From assembly GCF_025499465.1 (NCBI RefSeq), contig NZ_JAIMCA010000002.1, forward strand, positions 1 to 64,000: a DNA stretch of 64,000 nucleotides. Reading direction: 5' to 3'. The notes beneath the pieces were generated by a model. It worked only from the letters and a program-made list of their open reading frames with translations, did not search any database and was not told the origin of the DNA. This stretch comes from Allobosea sp. BH3. GTDB lineage: Bacteria > Pseudomonadota > Alphaproteobacteria > Rhizobiales > Beijerinckiaceae. Both the position numbers and the translations under genes were made by a program. Below, in pieces: positions 36,515 through 45,298 of the stretch (within the stretch, counting starts at the first letter, position 1; each line of letters starts with the position of its first letter).

Positions 36515-38425
36515 GTGCCACGCCCCGCCACGCCGCTTCTCGACACGATCCGCAACCCGGCCGATCTTCGGGCGCTCGACGATGCGAAGCTGCGCCAGCT
36601 CGCCGACGAGCTGCGGCTGGAGACGATCGACGCCGTCTCCGTCACGGGCGGGCATCTCGGCGCCGGGCTCGGCGTGGTCGAGCTGACGGTCGCGCTGCAT
36701 CATGTCTTCGACACGCCGCGCGACCGGCTGATCTGGGATGTCGGCCACCAGGCCTATCCGCACAAGATCCTGACCGGCCGGCGCGACCGCATCCGCACTC
36801 TACGGCAGCCGGGCGGGCTCTCGGGCTTCACCAAGCGGGCCGAGAGCGAATACGACCCCTTCGGCGCCGCCCATTCCTCGACCTCGATCTCGGCCGGGCT
36901 CGGCATGGCCGTGGCGCGGGACCTCGAGGGCGGGAACAACAACGTCATCGCCGTGATCGGCGACGGCGCGATGTCGGCCGGCATGGCCTATGAGGCGATG
37001 AACAATGCGGGCGCGCTCGGCTCGCGCCTGATCGTCATCCTCAACGACAACGACATGTCGATCGCGCCGCCGGTCGGGGCGATGTCGGCCTATCTGGCAA
37101 GGCTCGTCTCGGGGCGGACCTATCGTTCGCTGCGCGAGCTCGGCAAATATCTCGCCGAGCGGCTGCCGCGCTTCTTCCACGACAAGGCAAAGCGCACCGA
37201 GGAATATGCCCGCGGCTTCTGGACCGGCGGGACGATGTTCGAGGAGCTCGGCTTCTATTATGTCGGGCCGATCGACGGGCATAACCTCGACCATCTGCTG
37301 CCGGTGCTGCGCAATGTCCGCGACGCCGGCAACGGGCCGATCCTCGTCCATGTCGTGACGCAGAAGGGCAAGGGCTACGGCCCCGCCGAAGCCAGCGCCG
37401 ACAAATATCACGGCGTCGTCAAGTTCGACCCCGTCACGGGGCAGCAGGCCAAGGCGCCGGCAAATGCGCCGAGCTATACCGGCGTCTTCGCCAACGCGCT
37501 GATCAAGGAGGCGCGGGAAGACGAGAAAATCGTTGCCGTGACCGCCGCCATGCCGTCCGGCACCGGTCTCGACAGCTTCGGACAAATATTCCCGGAGCGG
37601 ACCTTCGATGTCGGCATCGCCGAGCAGCATGCGGTAACCTTCGCCGCCGGCCTCGCCACCGAAGGCTACAAGCCCTTCGTCGCGATCTATTCGACCTTCA
37701 TGCAGCGGGCCTACGACCAGATCGTCCATGATGTCGCGATCCAGAAGCTGCCCGTGCGCTTCGCGCTAGACCGGGCGGGGCTCGTCGGCGCGGACGGCGC
37801 AACCCATGCCGGCTCCTTCGACGTCGCCTATCTCGCCTGCCTGCCGGACATGGTGGTGATGGCGGCGGCCGACGAGGCGGAGCTGACCCATATGGTCGCC
37901 ACCGCCGCGGCTTACGACGCAGGCCCCATCGCCTTCCGCTATCCGCGCGGCGAAGGCGTCGGCGTCGACATTCCGGATGTCGGCGTGCCGCTGGAGATCG
38001 GCAAGGGCCGCATCGTCCGGGAGGGCACGCAGGTCGCGCTGCTCTCGCTCGGCACGCGGCTCGCCGAATCCCTGAAGGCGGCGGATCTGCTGGCGCAGCG
38101 CGGGCTCTCGACCACGGTGGCCGATGCACGCTTCGCCAAGCCGCTGGACGAGGCGCTGATCCTGAAGCTCGCGCGCGAGCACGACATCCTCATCACCGTC
38201 GAGGAGGGCTCGGTCGGCGGCTTCGGCAGCCATGTGCTGCATCTGCTCGCCCGGAACGGCGCGCTTGATGCCGGCCTGAAGGTCCGCGCTCTGACGCTGC
38301 CCGACGTCTACCAGGACCATGACAAGCCGGACGCCATGTATGCAGCCGCCGGGCTCGACGCCGCCGGCATCGTGGCCGCAGTCGAGGGCGCGCTGGGAGC
38401 GCCGAGCGCGGTCAAGCTCGCCTAG
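36515..38425 (+). CDS. dxs: 1-deoxy-D-xylulose-5-phosphate synthase
   Basis: Thiamine-diphosphate enzyme condensing pyruvate and glyceraldehyde-3-phosphate, first step of the MEP isoprenoid pathway. 636 residues, normal length. The TPP/Mg motif begins [16 protein letters not shown]; the transketolase Pyr domain has [17 protein letters not shown] and [19 protein letters not shown] at 36515 gives the usual N-terminus; the ribosome-binding site is weak. It is followed after four bases by tlyA, a common pairing in this order. Confidence 0.96.
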   Translation: MPRPATPLLDTIRNPADLRALDDAKLRQLADELRLETIDAVSVTGGHLGAGLGVVELTVALHHVFDTPRDRLIWDVGHQAYPHKILTGRRDRIRTLRQPGGLSGFTKRAESEYDPFGAAHSSTSISAGLGMAVARDLEGGNNNVIAVIGDGAMSAGMAYEAMNNAGALGSRLIVILNDNDMSIAPPVGAMSAYLARLVSGRTYRSLRELGKYLAERLPRFFHDKAKRTEEYARGFWTGGTMFEELGFYYVGPIDGHNLDHLLPVLRNVRDAGNGPILVHVVTQKGKGYGPAEASADKYHGVVKFDPVTGQQAKAPANAPSYTGVFANALIKEAREDEKIVAVTAAMPSGTGLDSFGQIFPERTFDVGIAEQHAVTFAAGLATEGYKPFVAIYSTFMQRAYDQIVHDVAIQKLPVRFALDRAGLVGADGATHAGSFDVAYLACLPDMVVMAAADEAELTHMVATAAAYDAGPIAFRYPRGEGVGVDIPDVGVPLEIGKGRIVREGTQVALLSLGTRLAESLKAADLLAQRGLSTTVADARFAKPLDEALILKLAREHDILITVEEGSVGGFGSHVLHLLARNGALDAGLKVRALTLPDVYQDHDKPDAMYAAAGLDAAGIVAAVEGALGAPSAVKLA

Positions 38426-38429
38426 CGCC

Positions 38430-39158
38430 ATGAAGGCCAGGGCCGACCAGCTCCTCGTCGAGCGCGGCTTCTTCGAGAGCCGGGCGCGGGCCCAAGCCGC
38501 GATTGCGGCCGGGCTCGTCAGCGCGAATGGCGCTGCCGTGCGCAAGGCGTCAGAGATGGTGGCGCGGGATGCGGAGATCACCGCACAGGCGCCGCATCCT
38601 TACGTCTCGCGCGGCGGGCTCAAGCTGGCAGGCGCGCTCGATGCCTTCGGCCTCGATCCGGACGGGCTGACCTGCCTCGATGTCGGCGCCTCGACCGGCG
38701 GCTTCACCGATCTGCTGCTCACGCGTGGCGCCAGGCATGTCGTTGCCGTCGATGTCGGCCGCGACCAGCTCCACGCCTCGCTGCGGGACGATCCGCGCGT
38801 CACCAGCCTGGAGGGGCAGGATATCCGCACGCTCTTGCCCGAAGCGCTGCCGGAGCAGCCGCAGCTTGCAGCGATCGATGTCAGCTTCATCTCGCTGAAG
38901 CTCGTGCTGCCGGCTGTGGCCGCGCTGCTCGCGCCCGAGGCCGCCATCGCCGCACTGATAAAGCCGCAATTCGAGGCCGGGCGGGCCGCGCTCAAGAAGG
39001 GCATCGTCCGCGACGAGACGGTTCAAGCCCAAGTCTGCACCGAGATCGTGGCGGTGCTGGAAGAGCTCGGCTTCAAGGTTCAGGGACCCGTCCCCTCCCC
39101 GATCGAAGGAGGCGACGGCAATCGCGAATTCCTGGTGGCGGCGCGCAGGACGGGCTGA
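38430..39158 (+). CDS. tlyA: TlyA family RNA 2'-O-methyltransferase
   Basis: 242 residues. The N-terminal S4 RNA-binding domain (about 1-65) and FtsJ-like SAM methyltransferase with motif I DVGASTGGFTD (about 84-94) and IDVSFISLKLV. Characterised TlyA proteins methylate 23S (and some 16S) rRNA cytidines and influence capreomycin sensitivity. Four bases separate it from dxs. Its stop abuts, with no spacer, the stop of the convergent gene at 39159. Confidence 0.94.
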   Translation: MKARADQLLVERGFFESRARAQAAIAAGLVSANGAAVRKASEMVARDAEITAQAPHPYVSRGGLKLAGALDAFGLDPDGLTCLDVGASTGGFTDLLLTRGARHVVAVDVGRDQLHASLRDDPRVTSLEGQDIRTLLPEALPEQPQLAAIDVSFISLKLVLPAVAALLAPEAAIAALIKPQFEAGRAALKKGIVRDETVQAQVCTEIVAVLEELGFKVQGPVPSPIEGGDGNREFLVAARRTG

Positions 39159-39659
39159 TCAATTGTCCAGGAGCGCGTCGATCTCCGCCTGGACGGTGAT
39201 GTCGTCGAAGAGGGCGATGTCGATCTCGCCATTGGCGTTGATGAACTGGATCAGGCCGGCGATCAGCTTGCGTACGGCCGCGCTCGCCCCCGTGATGACG
39301 ATCGGCAGCTCCGGCGGGCGCGGCTGTTCGGCGAGCAGCGCCGTGACGGCCTGAATCACCCGATCCATCGACCGGCAGGCATCCTCGAAAGCCCTGGTCC
39401 GCGCAGGCTCGATCCGGTCATAGGCGGCCAGCGCGGATGCGGCGACGCGCAGCGGGGAGGAGGCGAAATGCTCGCGATAGCTGAGGCTGCGCCAGGCCTT
39501 GAGATCGGCGACGACGCTGTCGTCCACGGCCGACATCTCTATCAGCATCAGCGCTTCGTTGTAGCGGTTCAGAAAATCGGTCGAGAGGCGGGGTTCCCGG
39601 CCGCTCCCGACACGATCTAACGCCACCAGCGACGGCGCTTTGGTTGCTTTGGCGGTCAT
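39159..39659 (-). CDS. Conserved-looking hypothetical protein
   Basis: 166 residues from the ATG at 39659 (MTAKATKAPS). No signal peptide or membrane helix; predicted mostly helical and acidic at the C-terminus (EIDIALFDDITVQAEIDALLDN-like tail). No family recognised. It is convergent with tlyA with no bases between stops, and divergent from the HMCES-type gene 86 bases away. Codon use resembles neighbours, so it is likely a real gene. Confidence 0.7.
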   Translation of the reverse strand: MTAKATKAPSLVALDRVGSGREPRLSTDFLNRYNEALMLIEMSAVDDSVVADLKAWRSLSYREHFASSPLRVAASALAAYDRIEPARTRAFEDACRSMDRVIQAVTALLAEQPRPPELPIVITGASAAVRKLIAGLIQFINANGEIDIALFDDITVQAEIDALLDN

Positions 39660-39745
39660 ACGTAGCCCCGGAACGGGCGGACTATGCTGCCGCAACCGGA
39701 AATAAAGTGTTGATTAAAACGCGCTTTGTCGCGGTAAACAGCGCC

Positions 39746-40498
39746 ATGTGCGGACGCTACGCCATCACCCTGCCCCCCGAAGCGATGCGCGAGGCCTTCG
39801 GCTATCGCGAGCAACCCAATTTCCCGCCGCGCTACAACATCGCGCCGACGCAGCCCGTGCCGGTCGTGCTTCCGCATGACGGAGCGCGGCGTTTCCTGCT
39901 GATGCGCTGGGGTTTCATTCCGGGCTGGGTCAAGGACCCGAAGGATTTCCCGCTCGTCATCAACATCCGCAGCGAGAGCGCGGCGGAGAAGCCGTCCTTC
40001 CGCAACGCTCTTGTCCGGCGGCGCTGCCTGATGCCGGCCGACGCCTTCTACGAATGGCGGCGCAGCGGTACGGGTCGGGAGGCGCGCAACGAGGCTTTCC
40101 TGTTCCGCCGGGCGGATCGCGGCTTCTTCGCCTTCGCCGCTCTCTGGGAGACCTGGATTTCGCCGGACGGATCGGAGATCGACACGGTCGCGATGATGAC
40201 CGGCCCGGCCAACGGCACCATGGCCGGCATCCACCATCGCTGCCCGATCATCCTCGACCCGGCCGATCACGACGCCTGGCTCGATCCGCAGGCGACGGCG
40301 CAGCAAACGGCCCGCCTGCTCCGGCCGCCGCCTGACGATCTGCTGGAGCCGGTCGCCGTCGGGCCTGGGGTCAACAAGGTCGCCAATGACGGGCCGGAGG
40401 TTCAGGTGCCGCTGACGGAGGCGCCACCGGTTGCTCCGAGCCATGCGCGCAAGGCGGCCCGGCCGCGCGCCGATGATGGGCAGGGCAGCCTGTTCTGA
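39746..40498 (+). CDS. HMCES/YedK family abasic-site DNA-protein crosslink protein (SOS-associated peptidase)
   Basis: 250 residues beginning MCGRYAITLP; Met is removed to expose Cys2, which crosslinks to abasic sites in single-stranded DNA and protects them. Family features seen: YNIAPTQPVPVV, MRWGFIPGW, NIRSESAAEKPSF, RRCLMPADAFYEW and the His in GIHHRCPIIL. The C-terminal 40 residues are Ala/Pro/Arg-rich and variable. The ATG at 39746 is required by the Cys2 chemistry. An A+T-rich promoter-like stretch precedes it; no clear LexA box was found. Confidence 0.94.
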   Translation: MCGRYAITLPPEAMREAFGYREQPNFPPRYNIAPTQPVPVVLPHDGARRFLLMRWGFIPGWVKDPKDFPLVINIRSESAAEKPSFRNALVRRRCLMPADAFYEWRRSGTGREARNEAFLFRRADRGFFAFAALWETWISPDGSEIDTVAMMTGPANGTMAGIHHRCPIILDPADHDAWLDPQATAQQTARLLRPPPDDLLEPVAVGPGVNKVANDGPEVQVPLTEAPPVAPSHARKAARPRADDGQGSLF

Positions 40499-40547
40499 GG
40501 CCCGATTCATGCTCTGATCGTCGCCGGCAAGATCAGGAGACGCGAGC

Positions 40548-42146
40548 ATGACCGGCCGCCGGCCCACCATCACCTCCCGCCACGGCATGGTCGCCGCTGC
40601 GCATCCCCTGGCGGCGCAGGCCGGGGCACGGCTCCTGGCGCAGGGCGGCAACGCCTTCGATGCCGCGGCCGCGACGACAGCCGCGCTCAACGTGGTCGAG
40701 CCCTTCATGTCCGGGCTGGCGGGACTAGGTCTCGCGACGATGTGGGTCGCCGCGGAGAGCCGCGTCCGTGTGCTGGATTTTGTGCCGCCGATCCCGGCGA
40801 GCTTCCCGGCCCAGCGCTTCAGCCAGAGGGCCGAGCTCGAGCGCGGCCCCTTCGCCATCGGCGCGCCGGGAAATCTCGCGGGCTGGTGCGAGCTGGTGAA
40901 GACCTATGGCCGCAAATCCCTGCCCGAGATCTTCGCGCCGGCCATTGCGCTGGCTCGGGACGGTTTCGCGCTCGCCGAGTTCGGCGCAGTGGAGTTCACC
41001 GAGCAGGCGCCGATCATGCAGGCGCAGGCCGCGCTCTATCCAAGCTGGGCGAAGACCTATCAGCCGGACGGCAAGCCGATGGGCCTCGGCTCCCTGCTGG
41101 TCCAGCCCGACCTCGCCCGCACGCTGACGGAGATCGCTGAGAAGGGGCCGGAGCATTTCTATCGCGGGGCGCTGGGCGAGCGCGTCATCGCTCATATCCA
41201 GTCCCTCGGCGGGGCGATGACGATGGCCGACCTCGCCGCGGTGAAGCCCGTCTGGTGCGAGCCACTGTCCGTCTCCTATCGCGGGCTCGACGTGAACGTA
41301 CCGCCCCCGCCCTGCGAGGGCTTCCAGTTCCTGCTGACGCTGCGCATCCTCGACGGGCTCGACCTCACCTCGCTGCCCAAGGACGGGCCGGAGCATCTCG
41401 ACCTCGTGTATCGTGCGATCCGGCTCGCGGCCGGCGAACGCATCGCCCACAACAATCCGAGCCCTGCGAAGCTCTCCGAACTCCTTTCCGACGCCAGCGT
41501 CGAGCGGCTGCGCAAGCGCGCCAAGGACGGCCAGCCGATCACCGGGCCGACCGAGCAATGGGTGCCGCAGGAGAGCCCGGACCCAGCCCATACGACCTCG
41601 CTTTCCATTGCCGACAGCGAGGGCAACCTGATCTGCATCACGCAGAGCCTCGGCAGCCCCTTCGGCAGCGGGGTGGTGGTGCCCGGAACGGGGCTCACCC
41701 TCAACAACTTCCTCTACTGGGCCGATGTGCAGCCCGGCAGCCCGAACCGCTCGAACCCGGGCGATGCGCTGCCGATCTGCATGGCGCCCTCGCTCTCGAC
41801 CCGGAACGGCAAGCCTGTGCTCGCGCTCGGCACGCCGGGCAGCTACGGCATCCTGCAGACGCAAGTGCAGGCCATGGTGCAGCATCTCGACTTCGGCCTG
41901 CCGCTGCAACAGGCGATCGAGGCGCCGCGCGCCCGGCTCTGGGACGGCCGCGCCGTCCAGATCGAGAACCGCGTTACGCCCGAGACCATCGCTGAGCTCG
42001 TCGGGCGCGGGCATGAGGCGCAGGCCTTCGATACCGGCTGGACGATGTTCTGCGGCGGCATGCAGGCGGTTTCGATCGACCCGGCGACGGGGCTCTTCAC
42101 CGGGGCCGCCGATCCGCGCCGCGACGGCTACGTCGCGACGCCTTAG
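40548..42146 (+). CDS. Gamma-glutamyltransferase family protein (Ntn hydrolase)
   Basis: 532-residue member of the GGT family, which is made as a precursor and self-cleaves before a catalytic Thr. The cleavage region is AHTTSLSIAD (Thr349 or Thr350), followed by GNLICITQSLGSPFGSGVVVPGTG and later LGTPGSYGILQ. There is no signal peptide, unlike classical periplasmic glutathione-degrading GGT, so it may act in the cytoplasm on another gamma-glutamyl or related amide substrate. AGGAGA precedes the ATG. Confidence 0.9.
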   Translation: MTGRRPTITSRHGMVAAAHPLAAQAGARLLAQGGNAFDAAAATTAALNVVEPFMSGLAGLGLATMWVAAESRVRVLDFVPPIPASFPAQRFSQRAELERGPFAIGAPGNLAGWCELVKTYGRKSLPEIFAPAIALARDGFALAEFGAVEFTEQAPIMQAQAALYPSWAKTYQPDGKPMGLGSLLVQPDLARTLTEIAEKGPEHFYRGALGERVIAHIQSLGGAMTMADLAAVKPVWCEPLSVSYRGLDVNVPPPPCEGFQFLLTLRILDGLDLTSLPKDGPEHLDLVYRAIRLAAGERIAHNNPSPAKLSELLSDASVERLRKRAKDGQPITGPTEQWVPQESPDPAHTTSLSIADSEGNLICITQSLGSPFGSGVVVPGTGLTLNNFLYWADVQPGSPNRSNPGDALPICMAPSLSTRNGKPVLALGTPGSYGILQTQVQAMVQHLDFGLPLQQAIEAPRARLWDGRAVQIENRVTPETIAELVGRGHEAQAFDTGWTMFCGGMQAVSIDPATGLFTGAADPRRDGYVATP

Positions 42147-42157
42147 GAACCGACGCC

Positions 42158-42199
42158 GTCATTCCGGGGCTTCGCTTCAGCGAAAGAGCCTGCAATGAC
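42158..42199. repeat. Short palindromic repeat after the gamma-glutamyltransferase gene
   Basis: GTCATTCCGGGGCTTCGC and AATGAC ends with an internal CTTCGCTTCAGCGAAAG hairpin, between convergent genes. A shorter relative of element A, possibly acting as a bidirectional 3' hairpin. Confidence 0.6.
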
Positions 42200-42223
42200 G
42201 GCGCGTTTCAGGATGCCCCGACT

Positions 42224-43000
42224 TTAAGAGACGATCTCGCCACGGAAGGCCCAGCGCGTCATCCGCCGCTCGACCAGGGCGCAGAGCGCATAGAGCGCAA
42301 TGCCCATGATGGCGATGGAGAAGAGGCCGGCGAAGGTCGTCGGCGCGTCGTTGCGCGCGCCGGCCGAGAGCATCAGGAAGCCGATGCCGCGATTGCCGCC
42401 GACCGTCTCGGATAGGACCGAGCCGATAAAGGCGAGCGTCACCGCAACCTTAAGGCTCGCGAAGAGATAGGGCATCGCGCGCGGCACGCCGACCTTGGTC
42501 AGGATCTCCCATTGGCTCGCGCCGAGCGAGCGCATCACGTCCCGCATCTCCGGCTCGATGGTCGCGAGCCCCGTCGCGACGTTCACGACGATCGGGAAGA
42601 AGGAGATGACGAAGGCTGTGATGACCGCAGGCAGCGCCCCGACCCCGACCCAGATCATCAGGATCGGCACGATCGCGACCTTCGGGATCGCGTTGAAGGC
42701 GATCAGCAGCGGATACAAGCCCGAATAGATGAAGGGCGAGGCGCCGATGGCCAAGCCCAGCAGGAGGCCGAAGCCGATCGCCAGCGCAAAGCCGATGATC
42801 GTCGTCCACAGCGTCTCCAGGCAGAAGCGCAGCAGGATGTCCCAGCGCAGGATCATCGTCTCGATGATGCGCGTCGGGCGCGGGGCCAGAATCTCCGGCA
42901 CGTCGAAGACGATGCAGGCGGCTTCCCAAAGCAGCAGTAGGCCCGCCATGGCGAGCCAGGGCATGGCGATGAGCAGCAGGCGCTTCTGCGTCTCCGTCAT
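42224..43000 (-). CDS. ABC transporter permease (NitT/TauT/SsuC type)
   Basis: Inner-membrane permease, 258 residues, about six helices, BPD_transp_1 domain at about 70-250 with the ATPase-coupling EAA segment (about RSLGASQWEILTKVGVPRAM). It works with the ATPase at 43026-43838 and the binding protein at 43922-44995. The ATG at 43000 gives a normal N-terminus; the longer frame starts inside the ATPase gene. Substrate is probably an organic anion, sulfonate or pyrimidine/thiamine precursor type, not resolved. Confidence 0.93.
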   Translation of the reverse strand: MTETQKRLLLIAMPWLAMAGLLLLWEAACIVFDVPEILAPRPTRIIETMILRWDILLRFCLETLWTTIIGFALAIGFGLLLGLAIGASPFIYSGLYPLLIAFNAIPKVAIVPILMIWVGVGALPAVITAFVISFFPIVVNVATGLATIEPEMRDVMRSLGASQWEILTKVGVPRAMPYLFASLKVAVTLAFIGSVLSETVGGNRGIGFLMLSAGARNDAPTTFAGLFSIAIMGIALYALCALVERRMTRWAFRGEIVS

Positions 43001-43025
43001 GATCTTTGTCCTGCCGGGGGCCGCA

Positions 43026-43838
43026 TCACGCGTGCTCCATATGGATGCGCTCGCGCAGCTCATGGACGATGTCGACGAACTCGACCTGGAAGGTCGTCTC
43101 CAGCGTGCGCGGGCGCGGCAACTCGATCTTGCGGATCTTGACGATCTTTCCGGGGCGCCGGCTCATCACATAGACGGTGTCGGCGAGATAGACCGCCTCG
43201 CGCAGATCGTGCGTGACCAGCACGGCGGTGAAGCGTCGCTCCATCCAGAGCTTCTGCATCACGCTCCAGAGCTCCTCGCGCGTGAAGGCGTCGAGCGCGC
43301 CGAAGGGCTCGTCGAGCATCAGGATATCGGGCTCGTGGACGAGCGCACGGCACAGGCTGGAACGCTGCTGCATGCCGCCCGAGAGCTGCCAGGGATATTT
43401 GTCGCCGAAGCCGCCGAGGCCCACCGAGGCGAGCAGCGCCTCGACGCGCGCGACATACTCGGCCTTGTTGGCGCGGAAGCGGCGCTTATGCGGCTCGACT
43501 ACCTCCAGTGGAAGCAGGATGTTGTCGAGCGTCGTGCGCCAGGGCATCAGCGTCGGCGCCTGGAAGGCCATGCCGACGCCGCGGATCGGCCCCTTCACCA
43601 CCTGCCCATGCACCCGGATTTCGCCGCTCGTGGGCGGCAGGAGGCCGGTGACGAGCTTCATCAGGGTCGACTTGCCGCAGCCGGAGGGCCCGACCACGGC
43701 GATGAACTCGCCCTTGGCGATGGAGAGCGTCGCGTCCTCCAGCGCCAGCATGCGCGAGGCCCCGGTGCCATAGGCGAGGCTGACCTGGCGCAGTTCGACG
43801 AGGGGATCGCTGGCGGTCTCGGGCATGAAGGGCGTCAT
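43026..43838 (-). CDS. ABC transporter ATP-binding protein (NitT/TauT/SsuB type)
   Basis: 270 residues. Walker A GPSGCGKST, Q-loop FQAPTLMPW, signature LSGGMQQRSSLCRAL, Walker B ILMLDEPFGALD, and switch His in VTHDLREAV. It energises the adjacent permease. The ATG at 43838 lies inside a copy of element A; an ATG at 43826 gives a start outside the A hairpins, so the true start is uncertain by four codons. Confidence 0.94.
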   Translation of the reverse strand: MTPFMPETASDPLVELRQVSLAYGTGASRMLALEDATLSIAKGEFIAVVGPSGCGKSTLMKLVTGLLPPTSGEIRVHGQVVKGPIRGVGMAFQAPTLMPWRTTLDNILLPLEVVEPHKRRFRANKAEYVARVEALLASVGLGGFGDKYPWQLSGGMQQRSSLCRALVHEPDILMLDEPFGALDAFTREELWSVMQKLWMERRFTAVLVTHDLREAVYLADTVYVMSRRPGKIVKIRKIELPRPRTLETTFQVEFVDIVHELRERIHMEHA

Positions 43839-43912
43839 TCTCGGGCTTGCCCCGAGAATCTCGGGAAGAAGGGCTTTCGTGAAGAGATGGCCGGGTCAAG
43901 CCCGGCCATGAC
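43834..43912. repeat. Dispersed palindromic element A, copy 6
   Basis: GTCATTCTCGGGCTTGCCCC-GAGAAT hairpin, then ATGGCCGGG-TCAAG-CCCGGCCAT and GAC; the second arm carries compensating changes (GGCC for GCTC) that preserve the stem. It sits inside the ABC operon, between binding-protein and ATPase genes. Confidence 0.9.
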
Positions 43913-43921
43913 GGCCTAGGC

Positions 43922-44995
43922 TCAGGGCGCGATCATCCGCTCTGCCTTGGGCGGCAGGAACTTGCTCGTGAACACCTTGTCGGGTTCCGGGGCCGCGGGC
44001 AGGCTGAACGCCTCGGCGACATCCTTGACCGAGCGGGCGAAGCGAGCAGGGTCGACATCGCCCATGCCGTTCGCCTTCACGAAGGGGGTGAGCACATTCA
44101 TCTTCAGCGACATGTCGAGGCGCTCGGCCTCCAGCTTCTCGTCGATCAGCGGGTCGCGCTTCTTGGCGGCGGCGATGCCGACGGCGGGATTGGCGGCGAC
44201 TTCCTTCCAGGCCTTGGCAGCGGCGCGCAGGAAGGCGGTGACAGCCTCCGGCTTCGCGGCCAGCGCCGGCGAGACGATGATGCCGTTGCCATAAACGTCC
44301 ATCTTAAAGTCGCTGTAGTTGAAGGAGACGATGTCCTCCACCTTCACGCCCCGCGCCCTCAGGTCGAGGACAGACGAGAAGTAGTGGCCGGAGATGAAGT
44401 CTACCGTGCCCTGCACCAGCGACTGCTCGCGCAGCTGCGGCGTCAGGTTGACGTGCTCGACCTTGGCAGCATCGAGCCCGACCTTCTTGGCGAAGGCGGG
44501 GAAGAGGCGGAAGGAGGCGTCGAAGACGGGGGCGCCGAGCTTCTTGCCGGCGAGGTCGGCGGGCTTGGTGATGCCGCTCTTCTTCAGCGTATGCACGCCG
44601 AAGGGCGGGAAATCATAGGCCATGAAGACGCAGAGGATCTCCTTGCCCGCGTTCTTGGCGTTGTACTCGATCAGCGAGTTCACATCGGCGAAGCCGATGT
44701 CGTAGGCGCCGGTGGCGACGCGCTGCACTGCGCCGGCCGAGCCCTGGCCGGGGTCCATCGTGACGTCGAGCCCCTCGGCCTTGTAGTAGCCCTTGTCGAG
44801 CGCGACCAGGAAGGGCGAGGTCGGCCCCTGGAAGACCCAGTCCAGCGTGAACTTGAGCGGCGTCTGCGCCGCGGCGGGCAGTGCGGAAGCGAGCGCGAGA
44901 GCGCAGCCGGCAGCGGCCGCAGCCAGCGCCCGACGCGTCATTCTGCCGCTCTTGGACGCCACATTCTTCGAAACACCACGCACCACGCCGATCAT
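43922..44995 (-). CDS. ABC transporter substrate-binding protein (NMT1/ThiY-SsuA-like)
   Basis: Periplasmic binding protein, 357 residues, with a twin-arginine-like signal (MTRRALAAAAAG, long n-region, AAAQ cleavage near residue 44) and an NMT1 domain. The start of the mature part, LKFTLDWVFQGPTSPFLVAL, resembles ThiY/Thi5-type proteins that bind pyrimidine precursors of thiamine, but taurine/aromatic sulfonate binding proteins look similar. First gene of the importer operon. A short TGCAGC-rich 3' end and a repeat separate it from the ATPase gene. Confidence 0.92.
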   Translation of the reverse strand: MIGVVRGVSKNVASKSGRMTRRALAAAAAGCALALASALPAAAQTPLKFTLDWVFQGPTSPFLVALDKGYYKAEGLDVTMDPGQGSAGAVQRVATGAYDIGFADVNSLIEYNAKNAGKEILCVFMAYDFPPFGVHTLKKSGITKPADLAGKKLGAPVFDASFRLFPAFAKKVGLDAAKVEHVNLTPQLREQSLVQGTVDFISGHYFSSVLDLRARGVKVEDIVSFNYSDFKMDVYGNGIIVSPALAAKPEAVTAFLRAAAKAWKEVAANPAVGIAAAKKRDPLIDEKLEAERLDMSLKMNVLTPFVKANGMGDVDPARFARSVKDVAEAFSLPAAPEPDKVFTSKFLPPKAERMIAP

Positions 44996-45298
44996 GAGCC
45001 GATCCCCGATTTTTGATTGTCGTTCAGAGGCTAGAGAGGGGCCAAAGAGCGGTCAATCAGGCGCGGATGCCGTCCTGCCAGTTTTTTGGGCAGCAACACG
45101 CGTCATTCTCGGGCGGGAATTGTAGGAGGCGCGCGAGAACCCCTCTCCTGCAAGGAGAGGGGCAGGGGTGAGGTGCAGGCGGTTGGACCAGTGAGGTATG
45201 CCCCAGGGCAGCGACCGCCTCACGGCAAAATCGGATTAGCGGCCTTCCCCTCACCCTGTCCTCTCCCTCTGGGAGAGGGTTCCCCGCGCTGTCCGAAC
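44996..45298. other. Repeat-filled intergenic region
   Basis: 303 bases between the importer operon and the downstream-transcribed dehydrogenase gene. It holds half of an element A (45102-45120, no return arm) and two inverted copies of the CCCTCTCC-type repeat. No gene is supported. Confidence 0.7.
45140..45279. repeat. Inverted pair of CCCTCTCC-type palindromic repeats
   Basis: Copy one: CCCCTCTCC-TGCAA-GGAGAGGGG then GCAGGGGTGAGG (45140-45174). Copy two, opposite orientation: CCCTCACCCTGTC then CCTCTCCC-TCT-GGGAGAGGG (45248-45279). About 73 bases of unrelated sequence lie between. This repeat type is widespread in proteobacterial genomes. Confidence 0.85.

Noticed and set aside
39660..39745. 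LexA box before the HMCES/YedK-type gene
   Set aside because: The alphaproteobacterial pattern GTTC-N7-GTTC was not found in the gap.
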